Positions 8,765 to 16,847 of a stretch of 64,000 nucleotides of DNA are shown here, in pieces (positions within the stretch are counted from its first letter, which is position 1; each line of letters begins with the position of its first letter). Source of the DNA: Alphaproteobacteria bacterium (GTDB lineage Bacteria; Pseudomonadota; Alphaproteobacteria; Rs-D84); NCBI GenBank assembly GCA_017630405.1, contig JAGBVH010000009.1, positions 1 through 64,000 on the forward strand, in the 5' to 3' direction. The notes under the pieces were generated by a model. That model made no database searches. It saw only the letters and a program-made list of their open reading frames with translations, and was not told the DNA's origin. Position numbers and translations under genes: made by a program.

Positions 8765-10125
8765 TAGGCGTTCAAGATTTCAAGAACCTTGGCCGGAACT
8801 TCTTCGATTGCAACACGAACCTGTTCCATTGTGTCACGATAACGCAATGTGACAGTGTTATCTTCCATTGTCTGATGATCAACTGTTATACATACAGGTG
8901 TGCCGATTTCATCATGACGGCGATAGTTCTTGCCGATATTACCGGAATTTTCCAATTCAATGCGGCCGATTGCCATTTTGCGCAACTTGGCCACAATGCC
9001 GTTTGATATTTCCAACAATTCTGGGACATTACGCGCCAATGGGATAACCGCAGCCTTGACCGGTGACAGGGCCGGCTTTAATTTTAACACAGTGCGTGTT
9101 TTGCCGTCACCCAAATCTTCTTCGTTATATGCCTCCAGCATAACAGCCAACATCGCGCGATTTACACCCATCGCTGTTTCAATTACATATGGGATAAAGT
9201 TTTCGCCACTTTGTGGGTCGCTATAGGACAATTTGGTTGTACTGTCGCGATTTTCCAAAACATTGGCCTGAATCTGGAAATCCTTTTGACCCTTGGTATG
9301 TGACCCAAGGTCAAAATCCTGACGATTATGGATACCTTCGACTTCGTCAAAGCCGTCTGGGAACTGATATTCAATGTCAACCGCGGCCTTGGCATAGTGC
9401 GCCAACTTTTCATGTGGCATAAAGCGCAATTTTTCCGCAGGAATACCCAACACATCAATCCACCAGGCCAAACGTGTTTCCATCCACATCTTATGATACT
9501 TTTCATCATCAACAGGATTTACAAAGTACTGTAATTCAGCCTGTTCAAATTCACGCATACGGAATACAAAACCGCGTGGCGAAATCTCGTTACGGAACGC
9601 TTTACCAATCTGGGCAATACCAAATGGCAATTTATGTGGTTTGGCATCCAAAACATTTTTAAAGTTTGTATATGTGGTTGTCGCAGTTTCTGGACGCAGG
9701 TATGCGTTTACCGCACCGTCAGATGTCGCACCAATAGACAGGCCCATCATCAACTGATATGCGCGCGGTTCGGATATTTCTGTGCTGCCACAGTTATCGC
9801 ATTTTGTCTGGTCCTTCATTTTATCCTGACGCATGCGGGTTCCACACTTTTTACATTCAACCAATGGGTCGGAAAAGCCCGCTTCGTGGCCAGAATACTT
9901 CCACAACAATCTGTTTGAAATCAATGCAGCATCCAGACCTTCGACATCATCGCGTGAATAAATCATAGAATTCCACCACGCGTTGCGGATATTCTTCATC
10001 AATTCAACACCGTATGGACCATAGTCATACGCACCACCAAGACCACCGTAAATTTCAGACCCTGTAAAGATAAAACCACGGCGTTTGCATAATGCAACGA
10101 TATCATTAACTGTTTTTGCTGGCAT
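8764..10125 (-). CDS. glyS: Glycine-tRNA ligase, single-chain homodimeric type
   Basis: It charges tRNA-Gly with glycine. The 453-residue protein begins with a class II entry typical of the homodimeric enzyme: CKRRGFIFTGSEIYGG and YDYGPYGVELMKNI. A zinc ribbon follows (CKKCGTRMRQDK and CDNCGS). Class II motif 2 is seen in FRNEISPRGFVFRMREFEQ and motif 3 in GVNRAMLAVMLEAY. The C-terminal anticodon-binding domain ends the protein. Most alphaproteobacteria use the unrelated two-subunit GlyQ/GlyS enzyme, so this form is unusual here and may have been acquired. AAGGAATAAAA precedes the ATG, and TATAAT on this strand lies at 10161-10166. Confidence 0.95.
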   Translation of the reverse strand: MPAKTVNDIVALCKRRGFIFTGSEIYGGLGGAYDYGPYGVELMKNIRNAWWNSMIYSRDDVEGLDAALISNRLLWKYSGHEAGFSDPLVECKKCGTRMRQDKMKDQTKCDNCGSTEISEPRAYQLMMGLSIGATSDGAVNAYLRPETATTTYTNFKNVLDAKPHKLPFGIAQIGKAFRNEISPRGFVFRMREFEQAELQYFVNPVDDEKYHKMWMETRLAWWIDVLGIPAEKLRFMPHEKLAHYAKAAVDIEYQFPDGFDEVEGIHNRQDFDLGSHTKGQKDFQIQANVLENRDSTTKLSYSDPQSGENFIPYVIETAMGVNRAMLAVMLEAYNEEDLGDGKTRTVLKLKPALSPVKAAVIPLARNVPELLEISNGIVAKLRKMAIGRIELENSGNIGKNYRRHDEIGTPVCITVDHQTMEDNTVTLRYRDTMEQVRVAIEEVPAKVLEILNA

Positions 10126-10189
10126 ATTTTTATTCCTTAAGTAATTTGTACCCTGAATATATTATACCTTAATTAGTTTTTTACAATAA

Positions 10190-10215
10190 AAAAATCAGGG
10201 CTTTTGCCCCGATTT
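10190..10215 (-). terminator. Terminator after the HNH-like gene
   Basis: On the minus strand AATCGGGGC pairs with GCCCTGATT (one G-T pair) around an AAAA loop, followed by a T run. Confidence 0.7.
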
Positions 10216-10216
10216 T

Positions 10217-11281
10217 TTATTTTGCTTTCTGTGCCATCTGTGCCGCATGCAAAAATGTTTTTTTGTTTCCTTCGTTCCAAGCAACCAAACATTTGCGGGT
10301 TCTTTCTTGGTCTGCCTGAACAGCGGGCGTGGCGAATTTATAGGTATATGTATTTTCTATGATATGATTGGACAATTCATGGTACAAAGTGCCCATTTGA
10401 TACATATTGCGCGTAGATGGACGCGGTGTTAGTTCAACCTTGGATTCTGCTGGCAAATATGTGACAGGCGATGTACCACGCTGATAGAAAATGCCACCCA
10501 GCCCCTTTTGCATGTCAAGGCTGTGAGTTTTTACATAATCACTTTCATATAACTTTGGTGCAAATTTATCCATATGCTTGAATACAGGTTGATATATGAT
10601 TGTCTTTTCTGAATCCGGTGACAATGACTTTACAACCGGGTTACATATGCGTCCGGTGCCCTTGATAATGGTATTGAAACGAATATCTTCGATATCCATA
10701 AACTTCATACGATCGCAGTACGGGAAACCAAGCCTGCGTGAAACAAGACCATATTCAGACGCACTGGTAAATGTGTAATTGTTTATCATCAACTGGAAAC
10801 AGCTAGGATTATATTTGAAGGTGACCGAACCAGGCCCCGTAAATATGATACCGTCCTCGCGTTCTGGCACACGCTCGACCACCAGAATACGGTCCTTTAA
10901 TCCAACACGCGAAGAAATGTGCATATGCGGTTTAATTGCATCTACTTCTTTGTTCAGATACAGCATTGCCAACCACAAACCAACACGAACCTTGTCCATC
11001 CAGTCCAACAGCAGGCTGATTTCAGTTGCACTAACCGCCTTGCCTTCTAGAATATTGATGACGATTGGCTTTACCCTGCCCTCTAATTCCGCAAATTCAG
11101 TATTACATTTTTCACAGGCGGGAAATTTAAATGAAATAAATGGCATATTATTAGGTGCGGCATTTTCCAAATAACATGTGCGCGACTTGTCCCCAGTCAA
11201 CTTAATCAACCATTGGGGAATAATATGCTCGGCATTTTTATTTTCTGGCTTGCCGCCACAAAAAACACAAAATTTTGACAA
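10217..11281 (-). CDS. HNH-nuclease-like zinc protein, 354 aa
   Basis: The start is TTG at 11281, 7 bases after AAAGAGG; no better ATG lies nearby. The N-terminus carries a CxxC zinc pair (CVFCGG), then AEHIIPQWL, then a second pair CEKCN near residue 60. This order, CxxC - HIIP - CxxC, is the beta-beta-alpha metal core of HNH family nucleases, in which the His of HIIP activates water. The remaining roughly 280 residues are unassigned. A TATACT-type -10 precedes it and a terminator follows, so it is a single-gene unit. Whether it is a nuclease of a defence or mobile element cannot be told; no methylase or helicase lies next to it. Confidence 0.65.
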   Translation of the reverse strand: MSKFCVFCGGKPENKNAEHIIPQWLIKLTGDKSRTCYLENAAPNNMPFISFKFPACEKCNTEFAELEGRVKPIVINILEGKAVSATEISLLLDWMDKVRVGLWLAMLYLNKEVDAIKPHMHISSRVGLKDRILVVERVPEREDGIIFTGPGSVTFKYNPSCFQLMINNYTFTSASEYGLVSRRLGFPYCDRMKFMDIEDIRFNTIIKGTGRICNPVVKSLSPDSEKTIIYQPVFKHMDKFAPKLYESDYVKTHSLDMQKGLGGIFYQRGTSPVTYLPAESKVELTPRPSTRNMYQMGTLYHELSNHIIENTYTYKFATPAVQADQERTRKCLVAWNEGNKKTFLHAAQMAQKAK

Positions 11282-11350
11282 TTTATACCTCTTTTCATTG
11301 CGAGTATAACATTGACAAAATTATTTTTCCACAACTTTTTTTATTAAATT

Positions 11351-11375
11351 AAATCCGCCCTTTTCGGGCGGGATT
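11351..11375 (-). terminator. Terminator after cvpA
   Basis: Stem ATCCGCCC/GGGCGGGAT-like around TTTT with a T-rich tail on the minus strand, directly after the cvpA stop codon. Confidence 0.75.
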
Positions 11376-12107
11376 TTATTCAGACACTGTTTCGGTTTCA
11401 AACAACTCTTCCACACGGGCCGAGGTTTCAATTTGCAACAACTGATTTTCCAGCGCTGTACGCTCGGACGATTTGTATCCTGTTTCATCGGATGCATTCT
11501 CGCCATTTTGGGCCGCCTGTTGCGCCGCCTGAATCGCAGGGTTTATAAGATTATTATAAATCTCGATGGCTTCACGAATACCTGCCTTGTCCCTGGCCAA
11601 CAATTTGTTTTCTGGCCCTGGGAAGAACCATTCATCCAACTGGGCCGCAGTGGCCTGCATAATTGGACGAGTGCGCGCAGTTGCAATCCAATTTGGCAAA
11701 TGTGGCATATCGGAATAATACCACAGCGCCCCCCAATAAAACAGTCCCATAACAACAACACCGCGAACAATACCAAAGATTACCCCCAGTGTCTTGTCCG
11801 TTATGTTCATAATACTGTCCTGAATTCTGGCGCGAATTTTCTGGTTCACAAAGCCAACCAACATCAATACAGCAAAGAATACTATAAAGTATGATGCCAC
11901 CAATGTTCCAACAGTTGATTCCGATACGCCAAACCACCGCTGTAATAATGTGTCCAGCCAAGGCGATGCAAAGCGGGCAGCAATAGCCGCAACCACCCAC
12001 GACAATGTCGCGATGGTTTCATATACGCCACCGCGAAATGTCGCCCAAACCGTGGATACTAGCAATACACCCACATAAACATAATCCAGTACAGTTAAGT
12101 CAAACAT
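11376..12107 (-). CDS. cvpA: CvpA family inner-membrane protein
   Basis: The 243-residue protein has four hydrophobic segments in its first 165 residues, starting LTVLDYVYVGVLLVSTVWATFRG, the normal opening of CvpA proteins (LDxxxxxxxxxSxxxGxxRG). The conserved RGVVVMGLFY segment follows. CvpA is linked to colicin V export and, more generally, to envelope stress and bile tolerance in enteric bacteria. The last 70 residues are a soluble acidic tail longer than in E. coli CvpA (162 aa). It begins 18 bases downstream of the end of a hidden extension of the thioredoxin-fold gene, so the two form an operon. Confidence 0.85.
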   Translation of the reverse strand: MFDLTVLDYVYVGVLLVSTVWATFRGGVYETIATLSWVVAAIAARFASPWLDTLLQRWFGVSESTVGTLVASYFIVFFAVLMLVGFVNQKIRARIQDSIMNITDKTLGVIFGIVRGVVVMGLFYWGALWYYSDMPHLPNWIATARTRPIMQATAAQLDEWFFPGPENKLLARDKAGIREAIEIYNNLINPAIQAAQQAAQNGENASDETGYKSSERTALENQLLQIETSARVEELFETETVSE

Positions 12108-12125
12108 AATGTATCCGATTTGTTA

Positions 12126-12229
12126 TTAGTTCTTTTTGTCGCCACGAACCAGAACATAGCCCAAGCCCGCAACTAATACGACCAACAGACCCCAGAACCA
12201 AATTACTGAGCCGTCGTTATTTTTTTTTT
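12126..12229 (-). other. A10 slippery tract and out-of-frame membrane-anchor tail
   Basis: On the minus strand the thioredoxin-fold gene ends in GGC followed by ten A (12220-12229) and then TAA. In the annotated frame this gives Lys-Lys-Lys-stop. If one A is lost, the frame continues for about 30 codons to a TAA at 12126-12128: an Asn/Asp/Gly linker, a hydrophobic stretch reading VIWFWGLLVVLVAGLGYVLV, then RGDKKN. That is a textbook C-terminal membrane anchor with a basic tail, and it ends just before cvpA. Either RNA polymerase slippage makes both forms, or the tract is a mutation or assembly error. Confidence 0.6.
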
Positions 12230-12711
12230 GCCGCGTCCGCGGTTTCTTCAGTTGCAACAACCGCTACATATTCTGTAATCGCGCTGGTACGATTGGCGTG
12301 TTCTGCTTTGAACTTTTCAGCGTCCGCTGCCATCGCTTCTTTATTTGCTGCAGCCGCTGCCTTTTGTTCTGCGGTCAAGTCCGCTTCAATCATTTCACGC
12401 AATTTGTCCTGTAAAACATCGGCATAACCCTGATTACACTGATCACCAATAACCAATACAGGTACACCACCAGATTTCAGACCACATTTATTTAATGCCT
12501 CTTGGAAAGCTGGCATATTCGCACGATCGGTAACATTAACTTCTGTAACCTTTAATTCTGGATATTCATAAATCAAAGTAGAAGAAATAAAATCACGCGC
12601 GTGATGGCAATGTGGACATGATGGTGAATGGTAAATTGTAATGTCCGCAGCCGATGCAGCCCCCATAAAAGACAAACCCAAGACCGCTGATAAAATTGAT
12701 AGTTTTTTCAT
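12217..12711 (-). CDS. Periplasmic thioredoxin-fold protein with CPHC active site
   Basis: The signal peptide ends at ASAAD. The mature protein begins DITIYHSPSCPHCHHARDF, a glutaredoxin-like strand and the redox pair Cys-Pro-His-Cys, the same dipeptide as in DsbA. The cis-Pro segment GGVPVLVIGD is present near residue 85, so a functional thiol oxidoreductase is likely. The mature domain is only about 80 residues, as in glutaredoxins, followed by an Ala/Lys/Glu-rich helix. As annotated it is soluble in the periplasm; one base less in the A10 tract would anchor it in the inner membrane. Substrates are unknown, but the many Cys-rich secreted proteins of this window are candidates (inference). 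Confidence 0.85.
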   Translation of the reverse strand: MKKLSILSAVLGLSFMGAASAADITIYHSPSCPHCHHARDFISSTLIYEYPELKVTEVNVTDRANMPAFQEALNKCGLKSGGVPVLVIGDQCNQGYADVLQDKLREMIEADLTAEQKAAAAANKEAMAADAEKFKAEHANRTSAITEYVAVVATEETADAAKKK

Positions 12712-12840
12712 ATATTCTCCTTTTCAATGTTTCGATTATAGAAAATATAATGTAAATCGCGCAAGCGGTTTTTGAGAATTTTATTCCTGTTGAAAAATTT
12801 TGTTTCCTTATACAAAATAAAAATACCCAAGGAGACAAAA

Positions 12841-13428
12841 ATGTTCACAATCACCGAGTTTCCCCTGCCCTATGCGACCGATGCTCTGGGACCATATATA
12901 TCCCAAGAGACACTGCAAACACATCACGGTAAACATGTGGCAACATATATAGACAACCTTAACAAACTGATTGACGGCACAAACTATCAGGAAGTTTCAC
13001 TGGTCGAGATAATAAAAGAAAGCGCAAACAGACCGGAAGATAAAAAAATCTTTAACAATGCAGCACAAATATACAATCATGACTTCTTTTTTCATGGGAT
13101 GTGTCCAAACTGCGAAGCGCAAATCCCACAAGAAATAATAGACACATTCGGCAGTGAAGAAGAATTCAAGAAAAAATTCAAAGAATCCGCAACCACACTG
13201 TTTGGCAGTGGGTATACTTGGCTGGTCCGCGATGGCGATGAATTGCGCATCATAAATACCGCAAATGCCGATACGCCAATCGCACATAATATGAAACCGA
13301 TTTTAACCGCTGATGTTTGGGAACACGCGTATTATCTGGACTATAAAAACAGACGAGCAGATTTTATTGATAACTTTTTAAACAATTTGGTCAATTGGAA
13401 TTTTGTTGCAGAAAACCTTAAAAAATAA
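12841..13428 (+). CDS. sodB: Iron-type superoxide dismutase
   Basis: It converts superoxide to oxygen and peroxide in the cytoplasm. The 195-residue length and motifs fit the Fe/Mn family: the first ligand His in THHGKHVATYIDNLN, the second in YNHDFFFHGM, and the last two in DVWEHAYYLDYKNRRADF. The protein begins with the usual FPLPYATDALGPYIS segment. AAGGAG 7 bases before the ATG supports the start. It is transcribed alone, divergent from the thioredoxin-fold gene, and closed by a terminator. Iron rather than manganese is inferred from general similarity (AQIYNHDFFF), not proven. The acidic insert NCEAQIPQE around residue 95 differs from the common PxxGGxP form. Confidence 0.9.
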   Translation: MFTITEFPLPYATDALGPYISQETLQTHHGKHVATYIDNLNKLIDGTNYQEVSLVEIIKESANRPEDKKIFNNAAQIYNHDFFFHGMCPNCEAQIPQEIIDTFGSEEEFKKKFKESATTLFGSGYTWLVRDGDELRIINTANADTPIAHNMKPILTADVWEHAYYLDYKNRRADFIDNFLNNLVNWNFVAENLKK

Positions 13429-13452
13429 CCCCGAAAAATTCGGGGATTTTTT
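13429..13452. terminator. Terminator between sodB and the GNAT gene
   Basis: Stem CCCCGAA/TTCGGGG with AAA loop and a T run; it lies between convergent genes. Confidence 0.85.
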
Positions 13453-13753
13453 AATGTGCATTCATCAAGCGAATATCGTCAAATTCCGCATAGCGATTAA
13501 ACATCGCGCGCGCAAACGGACACATAGTTATCACTCTGCGCTTTTGCTGACGCGCCAAGTTGGCAACACTGCGCACCAATGTCAGCCCGATATTGCGATT
13601 GCGAAAGCCTTCTTCGACATTGGTATAGTCTATTATCAATTTATCAATGCCCACACGCACATAGGTGATGTAACCAATGCGCCGACCATTATAGCGAGCA
13701 TCGAACCCCAATCCATCAGATGATAAAGTATATTCTATTTCTGTATTCATCAT
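13451..13753 (-). CDS. Small GNAT-type N-acetyltransferase (YjdJ-like)
   Basis: About 100 residues. The order fits the small GNAT branch: a strand GFDARYNGRRIGYITYV, a strand DKLIIDYTNVEEGFRNRNIG with the acetyl-CoA loop (R-N-R-N-I-G, a variant of Q/RxxGxG/A), a helix LTLVRSVANLARQQ, and a final strand RRVITMCPFARAMFNRY ending in the conserved Cys-Pro. Such proteins acetylate small amines or remain without known substrate. The frame is open back to 13804, but no ribosome binding site supports that start; two ATGs at 13753 and 13750 are preferred though also weakly supported. Confidence 0.75.
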   Translation of the reverse strand: MMNTEIEYTLSSDGLGFDARYNGRRIGYITYVRVGIDKLIIDYTNVEEGFRNRNIGLTLVRSVANLARQQKRRVITMCPFARAMFNRYAEFDDIRLMNAH

Positions 13754-13808
13754 AGTTCTAAATATACCAAACACAGAAATACTTTTGTATATGACAATAT
13801 TCAAAATG

Positions 13809-13832
13809 AAAATCCCCGTCTGGGGATTTTGG
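13809..13832 (-). terminator. Terminator after ldh
   Basis: Stem AATCCCC/GGGGATT with a GTCT loop, directly after the ldh stop codon. Confidence 0.75.
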
Positions 13833-13833
13833 T

Positions 13834-14766
13834 TTATTTAATCGAATCATAATTTGTTCGAATGATTCGTCCGCTGCGCCGCAGGGCCGCAGATTCCGTT
13901 GCATCCATTTTTGGCGTTAAAGTCGCGACTATACCGTTTGCGCCAACAATTCGTGGCAGCGACAAAGCAAGCATTTTTGAACCCTGACCCGATACTGTGC
14001 TGACGGTCAAAATTCGACGCTCGTCATTTATAATACAACGAACCAAGTCCGCAACAGCCGCCGCAATTCCATCCCATGTCGCACCACGCCCCTGAATAAT
14101 TTCGTATGCCGCATTATGAACACGATGTTCGATTGTTTTTCGCGTAGTCGCAGGCAACGATATCTTGGTCTGGCGGCAAAAATCATTTAACGAAACCGCA
14201 CCAATTGACGCAGACGACCAGTTAATCATACTGCTGTCACCATGTTCACCCAATACATATGCGTTAATTGACTGGGTCGATACTGACAACTGGCGCGACA
14301 ATATCGCACGCAGGCGCGCAGAATCCAACATTGTACCTGTACCAATCACACGCGATGCTGGCAACTTGGATAATTGCTGAGCAAACATAACCATAACATC
14401 CAGCGGATTTGTGACAATAATTAACTTTACATTTTTTGAATCCACATTTGCCATTACACGTGGAACAATATCGTTTATAACTGCAACATTGGCCTGAAGT
14501 AAATCAGTTCTGGTTTCGCCAACCTTCTGATTCGCACCAGCCGCGATGATAACAATATCACTGCCACGAATTGCACGATAATTATTTACTGCTGTAATTT
14601 TTACATCGTACGAAAAAGCAGATGCATGTCCCAAGTCTTCGGCCGCCGCGCGGGCACGAATAGCATTACGATCGAACAATACAAGTTCATGTACCAATCC
14701 TGTATTTTTTACCGCGGTCGCAACAGCAGCACCAACCGAACCAATACCAATAATTGAAACTTTCAT
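13834..14766 (-). CDS. ldh: L-lactate dehydrogenase (LDH/MDH family)
   Basis: It interconverts pyruvate and L-lactate with NADH. The Rossmann start is KVSIIGIGSVGAAVA (GxGxxG), with Asp of VLFDRN binding the NAD ribose. The substrate loop reads AAGANQKVGETRTDLL: Gln at the position that distinguishes lactate from malate dehydrogenases (Arg in MDH), so lactate is the likely substrate. Catalytic His is in LGEHGDSS and the NP motif in VTNPLDVMV. The frame is open to 14814, but the start at 14766 gives the usual N-terminus and has AGGGAGAG upstream; TATAAT lies on this strand at 14795-14800. The protein is 310 residues, the normal size. It suggests fermentative or host-associated carbon use. Confidence 0.9.
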   Translation of the reverse strand: MKVSIIGIGSVGAAVATAVKNTGLVHELVLFDRNAIRARAAAEDLGHASAFSYDVKITAVNNYRAIRGSDIVIIAAGANQKVGETRTDLLQANVAVINDIVPRVMANVDSKNVKLIIVTNPLDVMVMFAQQLSKLPASRVIGTGTMLDSARLRAILSRQLSVSTQSINAYVLGEHGDSSMINWSSASIGAVSLNDFCRQTKISLPATTRKTIEHRVHNAAYEIIQGRGATWDGIAAAVADLVRCIINDERRILTVSTVSGQGSKMLALSLPRIVGANGIVATLTPKMDATESAALRRSGRIIRTNYDSIK

Positions 14767-14836
14767 AATCTCTCCCTGAATATATAGTATTTGTATTATA
14801 TCATAAAAAAACACAATGTGGTATGGGATTATAAAA

Positions 14837-14857
14837 ACACCGGCAAATTGCCGGTGT
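14837..14857 (-). terminator. Terminator after the M13 peptidase gene
   Basis: Stem ACACCGGCAA/TTGCCGGTGT around a single A, with TTTTT following on the minus strand. Confidence 0.85.
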
Positions 14858-14863
14858 AATTTA

Positions 14864-16846
14864 TTACCAAAGTTTTACACGTTTGTCCGGTAATATGTAC
14901 ATAGCATCTGTTGGCTTGATACCAAACGCATCGTACCACGCATTAATATGTGGCAGAATTCCGTTTACACGATTCTTGCCAAGAGAATGTTCATCAACCT
15001 TGGTCAGGCGTAAGGCCTCGTCTGCACGAATATTCTGGGCCCATACACCAGCATACGCGACAAAGAATCGCATATCAGATGTCAGGTTCGCAGCCGTTCC
15101 TGTTGGTGTGCCAAAATTTTTATACGCATCAAATGCAATTGTCACCCCACCATAGTCCGCCAAGTTTTCACCCAGTGTAAATGTACCGTTTGCGTTTACT
15201 TCATCATTAATTTTTATGTTATCAAAATATTCTTTCATAACATTTGCGCGTTCTTCGAATCCGCGCGCATCCGCTTCGGTCCACCAATCCTTCATATTGC
15301 CATCGCGGTCAAAATGACGACCCGAATCGTCAAAGCCATGTGTCATTTCATGACCAATAACTGCACCAATCGCACCATAGTTAAACGCATCATCAGACGA
15401 CATATCAAAGAACGGATACTGTAATATGCCCGCAGGGAAGCAAATCTCGTTCGTGGATGGATCATAGTATGCATTTACTTCGTGTGCATTCATATACCAA
15501 ATTGCTGGATCTTTTTTCTGGCCGATTTTTTCAATCCAGAACGCATCTTCGAATTTAGAAACGCGAACCATATTTTCCCACAAGGAATCATTTTTTATTT
15601 CCAACTTCGAATAGTCGCGCCATTTATCTGGATATCCAATCTTGGCCTTGAAAGTTGAAAGTTTTTCGATTGCTTTTTCCTTGGTTTCATCAGACATCCA
15701 ATCCAAGCCCTGAATTCGATTGGCATATGCGCGTTGCAGATTCTTGACCAATGTTTGCATACGCTTTTTCGCATCAGATGAAAAATATTTTTCAACATAC
15801 AGACGACCAATTTCTTCACCCAAAGAATCGTCCAGCATATAAACCGCACGCTTCCAACGCGGCTTTGGTTCTTTTTGTCCCGCCATTGTGCGATTATAAA
15901 AATCAAATGCTATGTCATAAGTTTTGTCGTCCAGTAATCCTGTTGCAGAATTTACCAAACGATATTTCAAATAGTTCTTAAGCAATTCAAAATCTGTATC
16001 GTTCGTTATAGCAATCGATTCCTGTATCGCTTCAGGCTGAGCAACATTTACAAAGCGTGCGGCTGATGCACCACGCGATTTCAAATAAGCATTCCAATCA
16101 AAGCCCGCAAATTTTTCACGCAACTGTTCAACCGACATTTTGTGATAGTTCGCATGCGGATCGCGCAATTTTTCTTTGGTATAAAATGATTTTGCCATAC
16201 GCTCTTCAAGCGCGTACAGTTTTTTCACATCAACATCAATACCAAAGTTTTTCATTATTGCCGCAATATAAGACTGATACTTTTTGCGTATCTCGACAGA
16301 TTTGGCATCGGTATCAAAATAATAATCACGCGACAGACCAATACCTGACTGTCCCAGATTATACAAGTAATGATCGCTGTCCATTTCATCCAGCGCAACA
16401 CCTTCGCCAAAAAACGCAGACGAAAACGCGTGCATACGACCCAGATATTCTTCCAAGTCCGCGCGCGATAAATTATCAATTTCTTCCAAGTATGGTTTAA
16501 GCGGAGATACGCCATCTGTATTTAATTTTTCAGCATCCATCGCGATTGAATACAGAAGGCCAATTTTGCCAGAATCATTTTCCGCAATTTCACGTGTGCG
16601 CTCTAGGTTAGTGTTGCGCAAGACATCAAATGCGCCATAACGCGAATAGTCATCTGGAATTGGATTCGCCCTGCGCCAACCCAATGTCGCATAATCATAA
16701 AAATTATCGCCAATGCTGACTGTTGTATCCAGATTTTCTAATTTTATTCCTGCGTTCACGATTTTCTCCCTTGGTAAATAACGCGCACAGACAATAGTGC
16801 CAATAACAGCAATAATGCCAACTATGTTCCAAAACTTACTTTCCAT
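14864..16846 (-). CDS. M13 (neprilysin/PepO) family zinc metallopeptidase, membrane-anchored
   Basis: The 660-residue protein has an N-terminal anchor (IVGIIAVIGTIVCARYLP) and an external catalytic domain. The zinc site is intact: VIGHEMTHGFDDSG (HExxH) and, about 60 residues later, GENLADYGGV, which supplies the third ligand Glu. NAYYDPSTNEICFPAGILQ before the zinc site is the M13 NAYY substrate motif, and the last residues VKLW resemble the family C-terminus (CxVW). These enzymes cut short peptides outside the cytoplasm. hemW lies one base upstream, so the two share a transcript; the pairing has no obvious functional meaning. Start at 16846 fits the anchor. Confidence 0.92.
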   Translation of the reverse strand: MESKFWNIVGIIAVIGTIVCARYLPREKIVNAGIKLENLDTTVSIGDNFYDYATLGWRRANPIPDDYSRYGAFDVLRNTNLERTREIAENDSGKIGLLYSIAMDAEKLNTDGVSPLKPYLEEIDNLSRADLEEYLGRMHAFSSAFFGEGVALDEMDSDHYLYNLGQSGIGLSRDYYFDTDAKSVEIRKKYQSYIAAIMKNFGIDVDVKKLYALEERMAKSFYTKEKLRDPHANYHKMSVEQLREKFAGFDWNAYLKSRGASAARFVNVAQPEAIQESIAITNDTDFELLKNYLKYRLVNSATGLLDDKTYDIAFDFYNRTMAGQKEPKPRWKRAVYMLDDSLGEEIGRLYVEKYFSSDAKKRMQTLVKNLQRAYANRIQGLDWMSDETKEKAIEKLSTFKAKIGYPDKWRDYSKLEIKNDSLWENMVRVSKFEDAFWIEKIGQKKDPAIWYMNAHEVNAYYDPSTNEICFPAGILQYPFFDMSSDDAFNYGAIGAVIGHEMTHGFDDSGRHFDRDGNMKDWWTEADARGFEERANVMKEYFDNIKINDEVNANGTFTLGENLADYGGVTIAFDAYKNFGTPTGTAANLTSDMRFFVAYAGVWAQNIRADEALRLTKVDEHSLGKNRVNGILPHINAWYDAFGIKPTDAMYILPDKRVKLW

Positions 16847-16847
16847 T

